Source: DAOOPX01 sp964653045 (GTDB lineage: Bacteria; Patescibacteriota; Microgenomatia; UBA1400; PJMF01). From it: a DNA stretch of 49,233 bases. Below are positions 1 to 6,466 of the stretch, one piece after another. The notes below the pieces were generated by a model, which searched no databases, had not been told where the DNA came from, and was given only the letters and a program-made list of their open reading frames with translations. The stretch is taken from contig CAZZBW010000007.1 of the NCBI GenBank assembly GCA_964653045.1, positions 1-49,233 of the forward strand, read 5' to 3'. Each line of letters begins with the position of its first letter. Position 1 is the stretch's first letter. A program made the translations under genes and the position numbers.

Positions 1-91
1 GACCTGCTTTCACAGTTTACCTTTCCATTCCGGAAAGTATCGTGCCTAAAACAGTTGGTTTTAAAGAAAAGTGGTCAGTAATAATGATTTT

Positions 92-100
92 TGTTATACT
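92..100 (+). promoter_or_regulatory. Extended -10 promoter box of the hydrolase gene
   Basis: TGT-TATACT is an extended -10 element. The hexamer (95-100) ends 8 nt before the ATG at 109, so transcription should begin at or next to the start codon. It overlaps an in-frame TTG at 91, which argues against that upstream start. Confidence 0.55.
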
Positions 101-108
101 GGCCGACT

Positions 109-1179
109 ATGAAAATGTCGGCCCAACATAAATCTATCTGGATCGGTTTGGGAGTTGGTGCGCTTTTTCTGGTGATGTTTTTTACCCGAGCTAACATTAA
201 ACAAATTGATTTAACACCAAGTCTTGCCAATCCTGAAGGCGCACCAACCCCCATAATCATATCCACTCCGTTTGCCGAGATGACTATTCCATATTTGCGC
301 AACTTGCCCATCGACAGTGAGTTAGCTAAGTTAGATCCATTCGAAAACAACGGATCGTATCAGTCATATCTCACTTCATATATGTCTGAAGAATATCGAA
401 TCAATGGCTTGCTAACCATTCCGACTAGCGAGATGCCAGAGGGCGGTTGGCCGGCGGTGGTGCTCATTCACGGCTACATTCCACCTGCTCAGTACCAAAC
501 CACTGAGCGATATCAAGATTACGTCGATTACATAGCCAGAAATGGTTTTGTTGTGTTCAAAATTGATTTGCGTGGTCATGGTGATTCTGAGGGCGAAGCC
601 AGCGGCGCCTACTATTCTGGTGATTACATTATTGATACGTTGCATGCGATTAATGCTCTTGAAAAATCTCCTTCAGTAAATCCCGCGCGAATTGGTTTGT
701 GGGGCCATAGTATGGCTGGAAACGTCTTGCTAAGGACAATGGCTGTCAAGCCCGATATAAAAGCCGTTGTCATATGGGCGGGCGCTGTGTTCTCATATCA
801 AGATTGGCAAGAGTATGGATTATCCGATCACTCGTTTCGCTTGACCGACTTGGAGCGCTCGGATCGTCAATCCGAGCGCCAAGAGCTGTTTGACACGCAC
901 GGCGAGTTCAGTCCGGATAATGAGTTTTGGCGCACAGTTCCTGCGACTAATTACCTACAAGACATGACTGGCTCGATCCAGCTTCATCATGCTGAGGATG
1001 ATGCGGTCGTTAACGTTGCCTATAGCCAAAATTTAGCCGAATTACTAGAGCAAGTAGGTACTTCTTATGAATTCTACGATTACTCCAGTGGTGGTCACAA
1101 CCTTACCGGCAGTGCTTTTTCCACAGCCATGCAAAGAACTGTTGAGTTCTATCGCACACACCTAACCGGTGCAGAGTAG
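109..1179 (+). CDS. Membrane-anchored alpha/beta hydrolase
   Basis: Serine hydrolase of the alpha/beta-hydrolase fold, similar in layout to S9-peptidase/dienelactone-hydrolase-like enzymes; the substrate cannot be read from the sequence. The protein has 356 residues from the ATG at 109. Residues 10-25 are one hydrophobic segment after a short basic N-terminus, so the catalytic domain is probably outside the cell. HG at 121-122 fits the oxyanion loop, GHSMAG at 199-204 is the nucleophile elbow (Ser201), and Asp297/298 and His330 (in SGGH) complete a plausible triad. An in-frame TTG at 91 was rejected because a promoter box overlaps it. The gene stands alone and converges on the nuclease gene 34 bp away. 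The family call is firm; the function is open. Confidence 0.85.
   Translation: MKMSAQHKSIWIGLGVGALFLVMFFTRANIKQIDLTPSLANPEGAPTPIIISTPFAEMTIPYLRNLPIDSELAKLDPFENNGSYQSYLTSYMSEEYRINGLLTIPTSEMPEGGWPAVVLIHGYIPPAQYQTTERYQDYVDYIARNGFVVFKIDLRGHGDSEGEASGAYYSGDYIIDTLHAINALEKSPSVNPARIGLWGHSMAGNVLLRTMAVKPDIKAVVIWAGAVFSYQDWQEYGLSDHSFRLTDLERSDRQSERQELFDTHGEFSPDNEFWRTVPATNYLQDMTGSIQLHHAEDDAVVNVAYSQNLAELLEQVGTSYEFYDYSSGGHNLTGSAFSTAMQRTVEFYRTHLTGAE
855..879. repeat. Intragenic perfect inverted repeat, 10-bp arms
   Basis: Arms GCGCTCGGAT and ATCCGAGCGC with a 5-nt loop inside the hydrolase gene, encoding the Arg/Glu/Ser-rich stretch LERSDRQSER. No T-tract follows on either strand. Confidence 0.8.
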
Positions 1180-1213
1180 AGCGATTAGTGATTTTATATC
1201 TGCTCTAAAGATC

Positions 1214-2290
1214 TCAGTTGCAAATGCTTTCGCACGGTATGCCGTCATCATCCGCATCACGTGCGCTACAGCCACAGTCATTCAGCTGAAAGTAAGCTTC
1301 CTCGCAATTGGCCATACTAGGGCAAGATTTACTGCAGTTACACACGTACCCAGTCGTATTAGTGCTAGCAGGTTGAATCACTGCCGGTGGTTTAGTTGGA
1401 ATAGATACCACGGGGGCAATATATACTGGTGCTGAGGTTGCAGATTTAGTTGGTAATGGTATTACAGCTGGTGTAACAACGTTGGTCAATTGCTGATCAA
1501 GAACTTTGTTTGGATCTTTATACGTACCCGTATAAAGATCCCCATTGCATGTTTCTTTTGCCCATAGTCCTTTTAAATCATTTTTAGCACTCAACTCTCC
1601 CGCACTGATCCGGTCCTGATATTTTGTATCAGGGGGATAAGCAGAAGCCAAAGCAAACCCTGCAGCAGTCATATACTCGTTTACCATGACTTCTCCTAGC
1701 CATATGTATCGCAGAAACCTTTCGTATTTATCTTTGTCTGAGCTGTCTTTTTCCAGCACGACTTCTTTATTCAGCACTAGATCTTCCAGAGCCTGTTTTG
1801 CTTCCGGTCCGTAGCACTGGATAGGCTCAGACGGGTGACTGATTTCTGGCGTATCGATTCCGATTAATCTGATAGGAATATTTTCACCGTTAATCTCTAC
1901 CCTCAGGGTATCGCCATCTGTTACTGAGATCACTTTAGCCATCTCTTGCGCAGTCTCAGAATCTACATTTGGATTGATTACTTCTTCTGGTTCTATACTT
2001 TCTTTAAGTATTGACTCCACTTGTTTTTGACCAGTATTAAACTCTTCTGGAAAAATTGTCATTCCAATAAAAATTAAAACTGTGATTATGATCAACCTCA
2101 AACCGCTGTTGAGTTTTTTCTTTACCGTGGAATTTATCACTGCAAAGGATGGGGGCAAGACGATCAAACCTGCCAGAGTAACTAACAATGGTCCAAGAAA
2201 ATTATCTCTAGACGCAGACGTGGTGCCTGCAATCAGAATTATTATGCCAATAATCCATATGGCGATTTTTTTCAACAATGAAAGATTCAT
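1214..2290 (-). CDS. Membrane-anchored thermonuclease (SNase) with excalibur domain
   Basis: Probable Ca-dependent extracytoplasmic nuclease of 358 residues. Residues 6-25, about 32-52 and 64-80 are hydrophobic and should anchor the protein. The SNase domain runs from about 118 to 250: TDGDTL at 124-129 and RLIGIDTPE at 141-149 supply Arg141 and Glu149, and DKYERFLRY supplies Arg191. These match R35, E43 and R87 of staphylococcal nuclease, so the active site looks intact. A Pro/Thr-rich linker leads to a C-terminal excalibur motif, with paired Cys and DADDDGIPCE near the end. Nuclease plus excalibur is a common surface pairing, and DNA scavenging is a reasonable inference for a small-genome organism. 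The gene converges with the hydrolase and is separated from the LamG gene upstream by a terminator. Confidence 0.9.
   Translation of the reverse strand: MNLSLLKKIAIWIIGIIILIAGTTSASRDNFLGPLLVTLAGLIVLPPSFAVINSTVKKKLNSGLRLIIITVLIFIGMTIFPEEFNTGQKQVESILKESIEPEEVINPNVDSETAQEMAKVISVTDGDTLRVEINGENIPIRLIGIDTPEISHPSEPIQCYGPEAKQALEDLVLNKEVVLEKDSSDKDKYERFLRYIWLGEVMVNEYMTAAGFALASAYPPDTKYQDRISAGELSAKNDLKGLWAKETCNGDLYTGTYKDPNKVLDQQLTNVVTPAVIPLPTKSATSAPVYIAPVVSIPTKPPAVIQPASTNTTGYVCNCSKSCPSMANCEEAYFQLNDCGCSARDADDDGIPCESICN
1512..1541. repeat. Intragenic perfect inverted repeat, 13-bp arms
   Basis: Arms GGATCTTTATACG and CGTATAAAGATCC with the 4-nt loop TACC, inside the nuclease gene between the SNase core and the linker (it encodes DLYTGTYKD). 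Both strands read coding sequence straight through it. Confidence 0.85.
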
Positions 2291-2335
2291 GTTTATCGAT
2301 ATTATGACACACTCACATGAACAGATATAACAAAC

Positions 2336-2359
2336 AGCCCGCCGATTTCTCGGCGGGCT
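2336..2359 (-). terminator. Rho-independent terminator after the LamG gene
   Basis: A 10-bp perfect GC-rich stem (AGCCCGCCGA/TCGGCGGGCT) reads with a GAAA tetraloop on the minus strand, followed by the T-rich tail GTTTGTTAT. It lies just past the LamG stop codon and before the nuclease gene, so it should end the LamG transcript. Confidence 0.75.
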
Positions 2360-2387
2360 ACTTAGGTGTCGTTCTGCCCAACTCGGC

Positions 2388-3845
2388 CTAGTAAAGGCTT
2401 GGGTAAATTTTAACAGTTATAAAACCGCTATTGTCACCGTACGCAGTATCTACAATAGTAAACTCAACGTTAGTGCCGTCACCATCCATCACATATGTGT
2501 ACTCGTGTTCAGGATTAAATATGGCTGGCTGCCAAGCTACAGCAGCACCATCAACCCACAGCTGTAGTTTTGTTGTCGCTTGTTGATACCAACCCGCAAC
2601 ACCACCAGGAGCATATGAAGCACTTCGATAGTTCCAAGCTGCATCGGCTATTCCATATTCTCCCCAACTAGCAAAGCGATATGTTCCACTTGCTTCAAGA
2701 AGATAGCTTTTACCGTCTTCCAGTACAACATTACTGTATGTTGGACTTGGTGTGTCGGCGGAAGTACCATATGGGGTAGCTTCAACAGTATCAATTGGTT
2801 CGCCAGTTCTATCAAAACCATCCAGCTCGCCGTCATTCATATCCATAATAAAGTCTTCAATCACACTCTTACTACAGCCAAATTTATAGTGACCTCCGTA
2901 ATCTTCTCCGGTTAAAGAAGAGAGTTTTTCAAGTATTTGAAAGCAGCTGCAGCCATTTGTATCTTCTACACTGAATTGCGAAGTATCTTCGTTTTTGGTT
3001 TTTCCCGGCGCTAACGTTGTAAACATGTTTGCTCTGCCGCTGTACCAAACATGTCTGTTCACACCAAGTTCTTCAGGTTCGTCAATGACGGTCTCTGGGC
3101 AAGAATCTACTTCATTTAGAACAAGATCACTGTCATCGTCATAAAAACCTAATGATTCTTGATCTAGTGCTACCTTCCACACTCTTACCTCATCAATTAA
3201 TCCCTTGAAAGCTAGAGCGCCCCCAGCTTCACTAGCTGGCTGGCCTCCTATTCTCAAAGATAGTTCATTATCAAAGAGATTGCCTGAAGCACTAATAGAA
3301 GCTCCTTCGTTAGCACCATCAAGATATAGGCTTACATTGGAATTGTTGTATATCATGGCCACGTGATACCACACATCCTTTTGAAGCACAGTAGTACCAT
3401 TCACTATTTTGGCTGCACCACTCCCGGTAGTACTATTATTAACCCACGCCCTTAATTTGTTTCCGTTAATATCAAGTCCGTAGCTTCTGTCGGACTGGTG
3501 CCCTTTGCGAATAATATTTTTATATCCAGTTAGAACAGCGGCCTCATCAATTTTTATCCAGGCCTCAAGAGTTGCGGAGATATCCATGTCGAGACTATTA
3601 TCATCGTTATCAGAAACATCCACGTAGTCATCAGTTCCATCGAGCTTAATTGCTTGACCAACGCGACCTGCTTCATAGTCTGGATTATTTTTTTCTTCTC
3701 CATTATTCATGTAATTGCTGCTATCATCAGCATTTTCTTCGAATTTCCACCAACCAACTAAATCATCGGCAGTGGCAGCGCTTGCTGTTGTCACAAAACT
3801 GAATACAAATGCAAGTCCAAGTACTGTTCCTAATATTTTCTTCAT
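2388..3845 (-). CDS. Secreted LamG-domain (concanavalin A-like lectin) protein
   Basis: Exported surface or secreted protein of 485 residues. Residues 1-23 are a classic Sec signal peptide ending in the cleavage-like ASA-A. Residues about 28-225 form a LamG/concanavalin A-like jelly-roll: LVGWWKFEE at the start, LDGTDDYV, WYHVAMIY, LYLDG and IDEVRVW at the end. A short Asp-rich stretch with a thrombospondin-type-3 look (ending in VDSCPE) follows, then a Cys-containing helical segment (GCSCFQILE) and a beta-rich C-terminal domain of about 130 residues that I cannot name. The start has a Shine-Dalgarno GAAAGG 4 nt upstream. Its leader carries a hairpin and its end a terminator, so it is a single-gene unit. 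The ligand is unknown; glycan binding or adhesion is inferred from the fold. Confidence 0.85.
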   Translation of the reverse strand: MKKILGTVLGLAFVFSFVTTASAATADDLVGWWKFEENADDSSNYMNNGEEKNNPDYEAGRVGQAIKLDGTDDYVDVSDNDDNSLDMDISATLEAWIKIDEAAVLTGYKNIIRKGHQSDRSYGLDINGNKLRAWVNNSTTGSGAAKIVNGTTVLQKDVWYHVAMIYNNSNVSLYLDGANEGASISASGNLFDNELSLRIGGQPASEAGGALAFKGLIDEVRVWKVALDQESLGFYDDDSDLVLNEVDSCPETVIDEPEELGVNRHVWYSGRANMFTTLAPGKTKNEDTSQFSVEDTNGCSCFQILEKLSSLTGEDYGGHYKFGCSKSVIEDFIMDMNDGELDGFDRTGEPIDTVEATPYGTSADTPSPTYSNVVLEDGKSYLLEASGTYRFASWGEYGIADAAWNYRSASYAPGGVAGWYQQATTKLQLWVDGAAVAWQPAIFNPEHEYTYVMDGDGTNVEFTIVDTAYGDNSGFITVKIYPSLY

Positions 3846-3870
3846 TTTTCCTTTCCCTAATTATTACTAA

Positions 3871-3892
3871 AAACCAGCCTCGTGGCTGGTTT
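3871..3892 (-). promoter_or_regulatory. Terminator-like hairpin in the leader of the LamG gene
   Basis: A 9-bp stem (AAACCAGCC/GGCTGGTTT) whose 3' arm on the minus strand runs into five T residues, ending about 20 nt before the GAAAGG ribosome site. No minus-strand gene lies upstream for it to terminate. It is either a leader attenuator or a 5' stabilising hairpin; a TATAAA at 3907-3912 (minus) would place it in the transcript. Confidence 0.5.
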
Positions 3893-4027
3893 CAATAAAT
3901 ATTAACTTTATACTCTGTTCTGCAATTTTCCTTCCAACAATGTATACACACAATAAAAGTGGTGTGCAAGAGCCGTAGAATGTATAATCCAGACTCACGA
4001 ATTATTAAGGTATATTAACTAGCTCAA

Positions 4028-4846
4028 ATGAATCCAGAACTAAGATCAGCCATGTTAGGTCAAGGCGATGCGGAAACCGGCAAAGAGAGCGATCGCAGAC
4101 TTTTTAATGACTTGTTGCGGCTATCTGCAGTTGGCTTATTACAGCTAGTTGAGCGAGTTAAGTATCAAGTGGTGGTCACACCAGAGTCTCTAGCAAACTT
4201 GCGGGCTGCCAATGATGTCTTGGTCAGTGAAGCATTAATCGCTTATGCCAATCATAAGAAATTTATTGATGCCGCTTACATCATTCTTGTCTTACGAGCG
4301 GTTTTCTCAAACCTCAGGGCAGCTGGAGTACCGATGGCAGAAAAATATACACAGCCGAATCTTCAGCATCCTATGTCTGTGTTGTTTGCACCTTTAGCTC
4401 AACTAGTCAAATCTGCGGGAATTGAACTTTTACCCACTCATCAGGAAGGTGTGACGATCAGAAAACTGTTTGGGCGGGGCAAAGATGCGAGTGGGAAAGT
4501 ATCTGAAGTTCTAAATAGATTTATCAAAGAAGGTCGGGGTCATTTGGTGGGAATTAATCCGGAGTCGAAGAGAAATTCAAACGTTGGTCTGCTGCCTTTT
4601 AAGGATGGCTTGGCGGTGTTAATCGCAAAAAATCTATCTGTGAAAGTGTTGCCGATTGGTTTCGTTTATGATGAAGTGACGAAAACTGTAGAGATTCGGG
4701 TAGGTAAGCCGTTTCTTCCAGGTTTGGAGATAAATAGTGGTGTTGGTGACGTTTCTGGTTTAGTGAGTAAGGACACGATTACTGAGATTACTGCCTTGTG
4801 TCGGGCGAACCTAGAAAGCTTGGTGGATTCATCTACTGAATCTTAG
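4028..4846 (+). CDS. PlsC-like acyltransferase (divergent)
   Basis: Probable glycerol-phosphate acyltransferase-type enzyme of 272 residues. The family motifs are present but weakened: NHKKFID at 75-81 fits the catalytic HX4D (His76, Asp81), NPESKRNSNVGLLPFKDG at 177-194 matches the substrate-binding PEGTRS...PFK block, and VKVLPIG at 205-211 matches the final (V)PVG motif. The spacing of about 100 residues between motif I and the PEGTRS block is longer than usual. No clear membrane segment is visible. Two -10-like boxes lie upstream, TATAAT at 3983-3988 and TATATT at 4011-4016. If the call is right the gene serves phospholipid or lipid-anchor synthesis; an unrelated fold is possible but the order of three motifs argues against chance. 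Confidence 0.6.
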   Translation: MNPELRSAMLGQGDAETGKESDRRLFNDLLRLSAVGLLQLVERVKYQVVVTPESLANLRAANDVLVSEALIAYANHKKFIDAAYIILVLRAVFSNLRAAGVPMAEKYTQPNLQHPMSVLFAPLAQLVKSAGIELLPTHQEGVTIRKLFGRGKDASGKVSEVLNRFIKEGRGHLVGINPESKRNSNVGLLPFKDGLAVLIAKNLSVKVLPIGFVYDEVTKTVEIRVGKPFLPGLEINSGVGDVSGLVSKDTITEITALCRANLESLVDSSTES

Positions 4847-4864
4847 CTAGGGGTGTAAGGGAAG

Positions 4865-4873
4865 TGATATGAT
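4865..4873 (+). promoter_or_regulatory. Extended -10 box upstream of the methyltransferase-like gene
   Basis: TGA-TATGAT fits an extended -10 element and would give a leader of about 30 nt before the ATG at 4912. No convincing -35 or Shine-Dalgarno sequence accompanies it. Confidence 0.4.
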
Positions 4874-4911
4874 AAACCAGATAATTTTGATTGATCTTTA
4901 ACTTATAGCGT

Positions 4912-5775
4912 ATGAGTCGTTTATTCATTGAAAATCTTGGGTATCAAATAGGAACAACAGCCTCCAAAATCAAGGAAGTTGCAAGATATCAATTTGGACC
5001 AGAGTTAAAACCTTATAGTCTTCTGGAGGAGGTTGATCCATTTTTGTCCTATAGACTCACAAAAGAAGAGTTCGAACGTCTTCGGAGCGGAATAGGGAAA
5101 CTTAGTGAGGCGATTGATTATGGTGCCGGGCGCAATCCATTTCGGTCTTTGGTTTTTGCCGATGTTGAACGGATTATTGCAGTTGATCCGGCGTATGGTT
5201 TATACCATCGTGATAAATCTTATCAAGAACATAGTGACCCACGAACTTCTGCTATATTCGGAGGTATTGGGGAAAGAAAAGATTTTGAACAATTATTAAG
5301 AAATTCTCTAAAGTCAGTACAAATGCCAAGTTTTAGTCCAGATGCCCAGAATTTTGAAGCATCAGGTGTTAGGTTTGGAAGGAAGAGGACCATCTCCCTA
5401 ATTCCAGAATATGTCGAGAACTGGCTGGAGCATACAGATTCAGTTGCACCTATGGTAGTAGTTTGGCGTGCTTTTCCCTCAGCAAAAACATGGGGAAAGA
5501 TTCTTTCAAGGTTAAAGCTTGGAGGAATACTGATTACCACAGGATATGGAAAGCCTAACTCTGGAGTTATTGATTATCCGCAACTTGCTTGCGGTATTGA
5601 TGTCGACAATAGTTCATTACCACGCAATGGTAATGTTGGGTCTGTTGGACTAACACCTTTGATTGACTCAACGTACTCTTTATTTGTTGAAAATGGTCCA
5701 TTGTATTTTTATCGTAAGGTAAATAATTATACTCCTGATCAGGTTGAAGGACAGTTAATTGCTGATGCGTATTAA
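4912..5775 (+). CDS. Putative SAM-dependent methyltransferase-like protein
   Basis: A 287-residue soluble protein with the outline of a class I Rossmann methyltransferase. IDYGAGRNPF at 68-77 resembles the SAM-binding glycine loop, VDPAY at 91-95 the acidic end of strand 2, and LKLGGILITTGYG near residue 205 the strand-5 region seen after the catalytic loop. The segment between about 105 and 165 is longer and less regular than in typical enzymes. The gene is visibly more A+T-rich than the genes after 5800 and stands between unrelated neighbours, so it may be an acquired gene. The substrate is unknown. It could also be a degenerate Rossmann protein without activity. Confidence 0.55.
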   Translation: MSRLFIENLGYQIGTTASKIKEVARYQFGPELKPYSLLEEVDPFLSYRLTKEEFERLRSGIGKLSEAIDYGAGRNPFRSLVFADVERIIAVDPAYGLYHRDKSYQEHSDPRTSAIFGGIGERKDFEQLLRNSLKSVQMPSFSPDAQNFEASGVRFGRKRTISLIPEYVENWLEHTDSVAPMVVVWRAFPSAKTWGKILSRLKLGGILITTGYGKPNSGVIDYPQLACGIDVDNSSLPRNGNVGSVGLTPLIDSTYSLFVENGPLYFYRKVNNYTPDQVEGQLIADAY

Positions 5776-5787
5776 TTTAAGTTAATG

Positions 5788-5796
5788 TGCTAAAGT
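5788..5796 (+). promoter_or_regulatory. Extended -10 box of the EamA gene
   Basis: TGC-TAAAGT ends 10 nt before the ATG at 5807, predicting a transcript with almost no leader. The hexamer is a weaker match than others in the window. Confidence 0.4.
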
Positions 5797-5806
5797 AATA
5801 AACAAT

Positions 5807-6229
5807 ATGCCATGGTACGTCGCTGCAATCTTGTCCGCAATTTTCGCTGCTTTGACTTCAATCTTGGCTAAAATCGGGATTAAAGATGTGGATAGTAACC
5901 TGGCCACCGCGATCAGGACGTCGTTCATTTTGGTGTTCACTTGGGGGATTGCGCTGGCTCAAGGCTCGGTGGCCAAGATTAGTCAAATTTCCAAGCACGC
6001 TTGGTTATTCTTAGCTCTCTCGGCTTTAGCGACAGGTTTGTCCTGGCTTTTCTATTTCTACGCGTTGAAAGTGGGCGAGGCGCGCAAAGTTGTGCCGATT
6101 GATAAACTGAGTTTAGTCTTGACGATTATCTTTGCCGCCATTTTTCTCAAAGAAAAGATGACTCTCCAAGTTGCCCTGGGCGCCATTATGATGACCATCG
6201 GCACCCTAATTATCGCCTACGCCAAATAA
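5807..6229 (+). CDS. EamA-family half-size transporter
   Basis: Small integral-membrane protein of 140 residues made of one EamA (drug/metabolite transporter) repeat: five hydrophobic helices at about 2-20, 32-50, 64-82, 92-110 and 119-137. Full-length family members carry two such repeats, so this one should work as a dimer, as small DMT proteins do. The IDKLSLVLTIIFAAIFLKEK block before the last helix is typical of the family. The cargo cannot be told. It precedes a short membrane protein by about 25 bp; they may be co-transcribed, although the second gene has its own -10 box. Confidence 0.8.
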   Translation: MPWYVAAILSAIFAALTSILAKIGIKDVDSNLATAIRTSFILVFTWGIALAQGSVAKISQISKHAWLFLALSALATGLSWLFYFYALKVGEARKVVPIDKLSLVLTIIFAAIFLKEKMTLQVALGAIMMTIGTLIIAYAK

Positions 6230-6234
6230 TTTGG

Positions 6235-6243
6235 TGGTATGAT
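6235..6243 (+). promoter_or_regulatory. Extended -10 box of the short membrane protein gene
   Basis: TGG-TATGAT, identical to the box at 32178-32186. The hexamer ends 10 nt before the ATG at 6254 and overlaps an upstream in-frame ATG at 6239, which argues for the downstream start. Confidence 0.5.
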
Positions 6244-6253
6244 GGAGTGGGCA

Positions 6254-6466
6254 ATGATGAAACTACTGCATGTCCTATTCCATTCGATCTTTATCATAAT
6301 TTCAATTATTTTTGCGTATTATTGGTACAAAATCCGCCCTGACGATATTAGGGAAGAGTGTCAGAAAATGATGGCCGAGCAGCAACGAATGGGGCCCAAC
6401 GCTCGCAACGTCAATGATCCGAACTCGCAGTATGAATTTTGTGTCAGTGAGCTTGGTTTAAAGTAA
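6254..6466 (+). CDS. Short single-span membrane protein
   Basis: Hypothetical protein of 70 residues from the ATG at 6254 (a second ATG follows directly at 6257; an earlier one at 6239 lies inside the promoter box). Residues 4-24 form one membrane helix (LLHVLFHSIFIIISIIFAYYW), followed by a charged tail with two Cys residues (EECQKM and EFCVSE) that could form a disulfide outside the cell. I do not recognise a family. Its last 9 bases overlap the end of the convergent antiporter gene. It looks like a real gene because of the clean helix, the promoter box and the fit between neighbours. Confidence 0.55.
   Translation: MMKLLHVLFHSIFIIISIIFAYYWYKIRPDDIREECQKMMAEQQRMGPNARNVNDPNSQYEFCVSELGLK

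Noticed and set aside
1..131. Possible 3' tail of a gene entering from the left: frames 1 (to 81) and 3 (to 131) on the plus strand are open from the edge.
   Set aside because: Two frames are open, neither shows a recognisable motif, and 26-42 codons are too few to decide.
75..350. 91-codon minus-strand ORF opposite the hydrolase start.
   Set aside because: Shadow of the hydrolase gene; covers its promoter and membrane helix and has no family-like sequence.
1169..1435. 88-codon plus-strand ORF over the 3' end of the nuclease gene.
   Set aside because: Opposite the conserved excalibur domain; composition is not protein-like.
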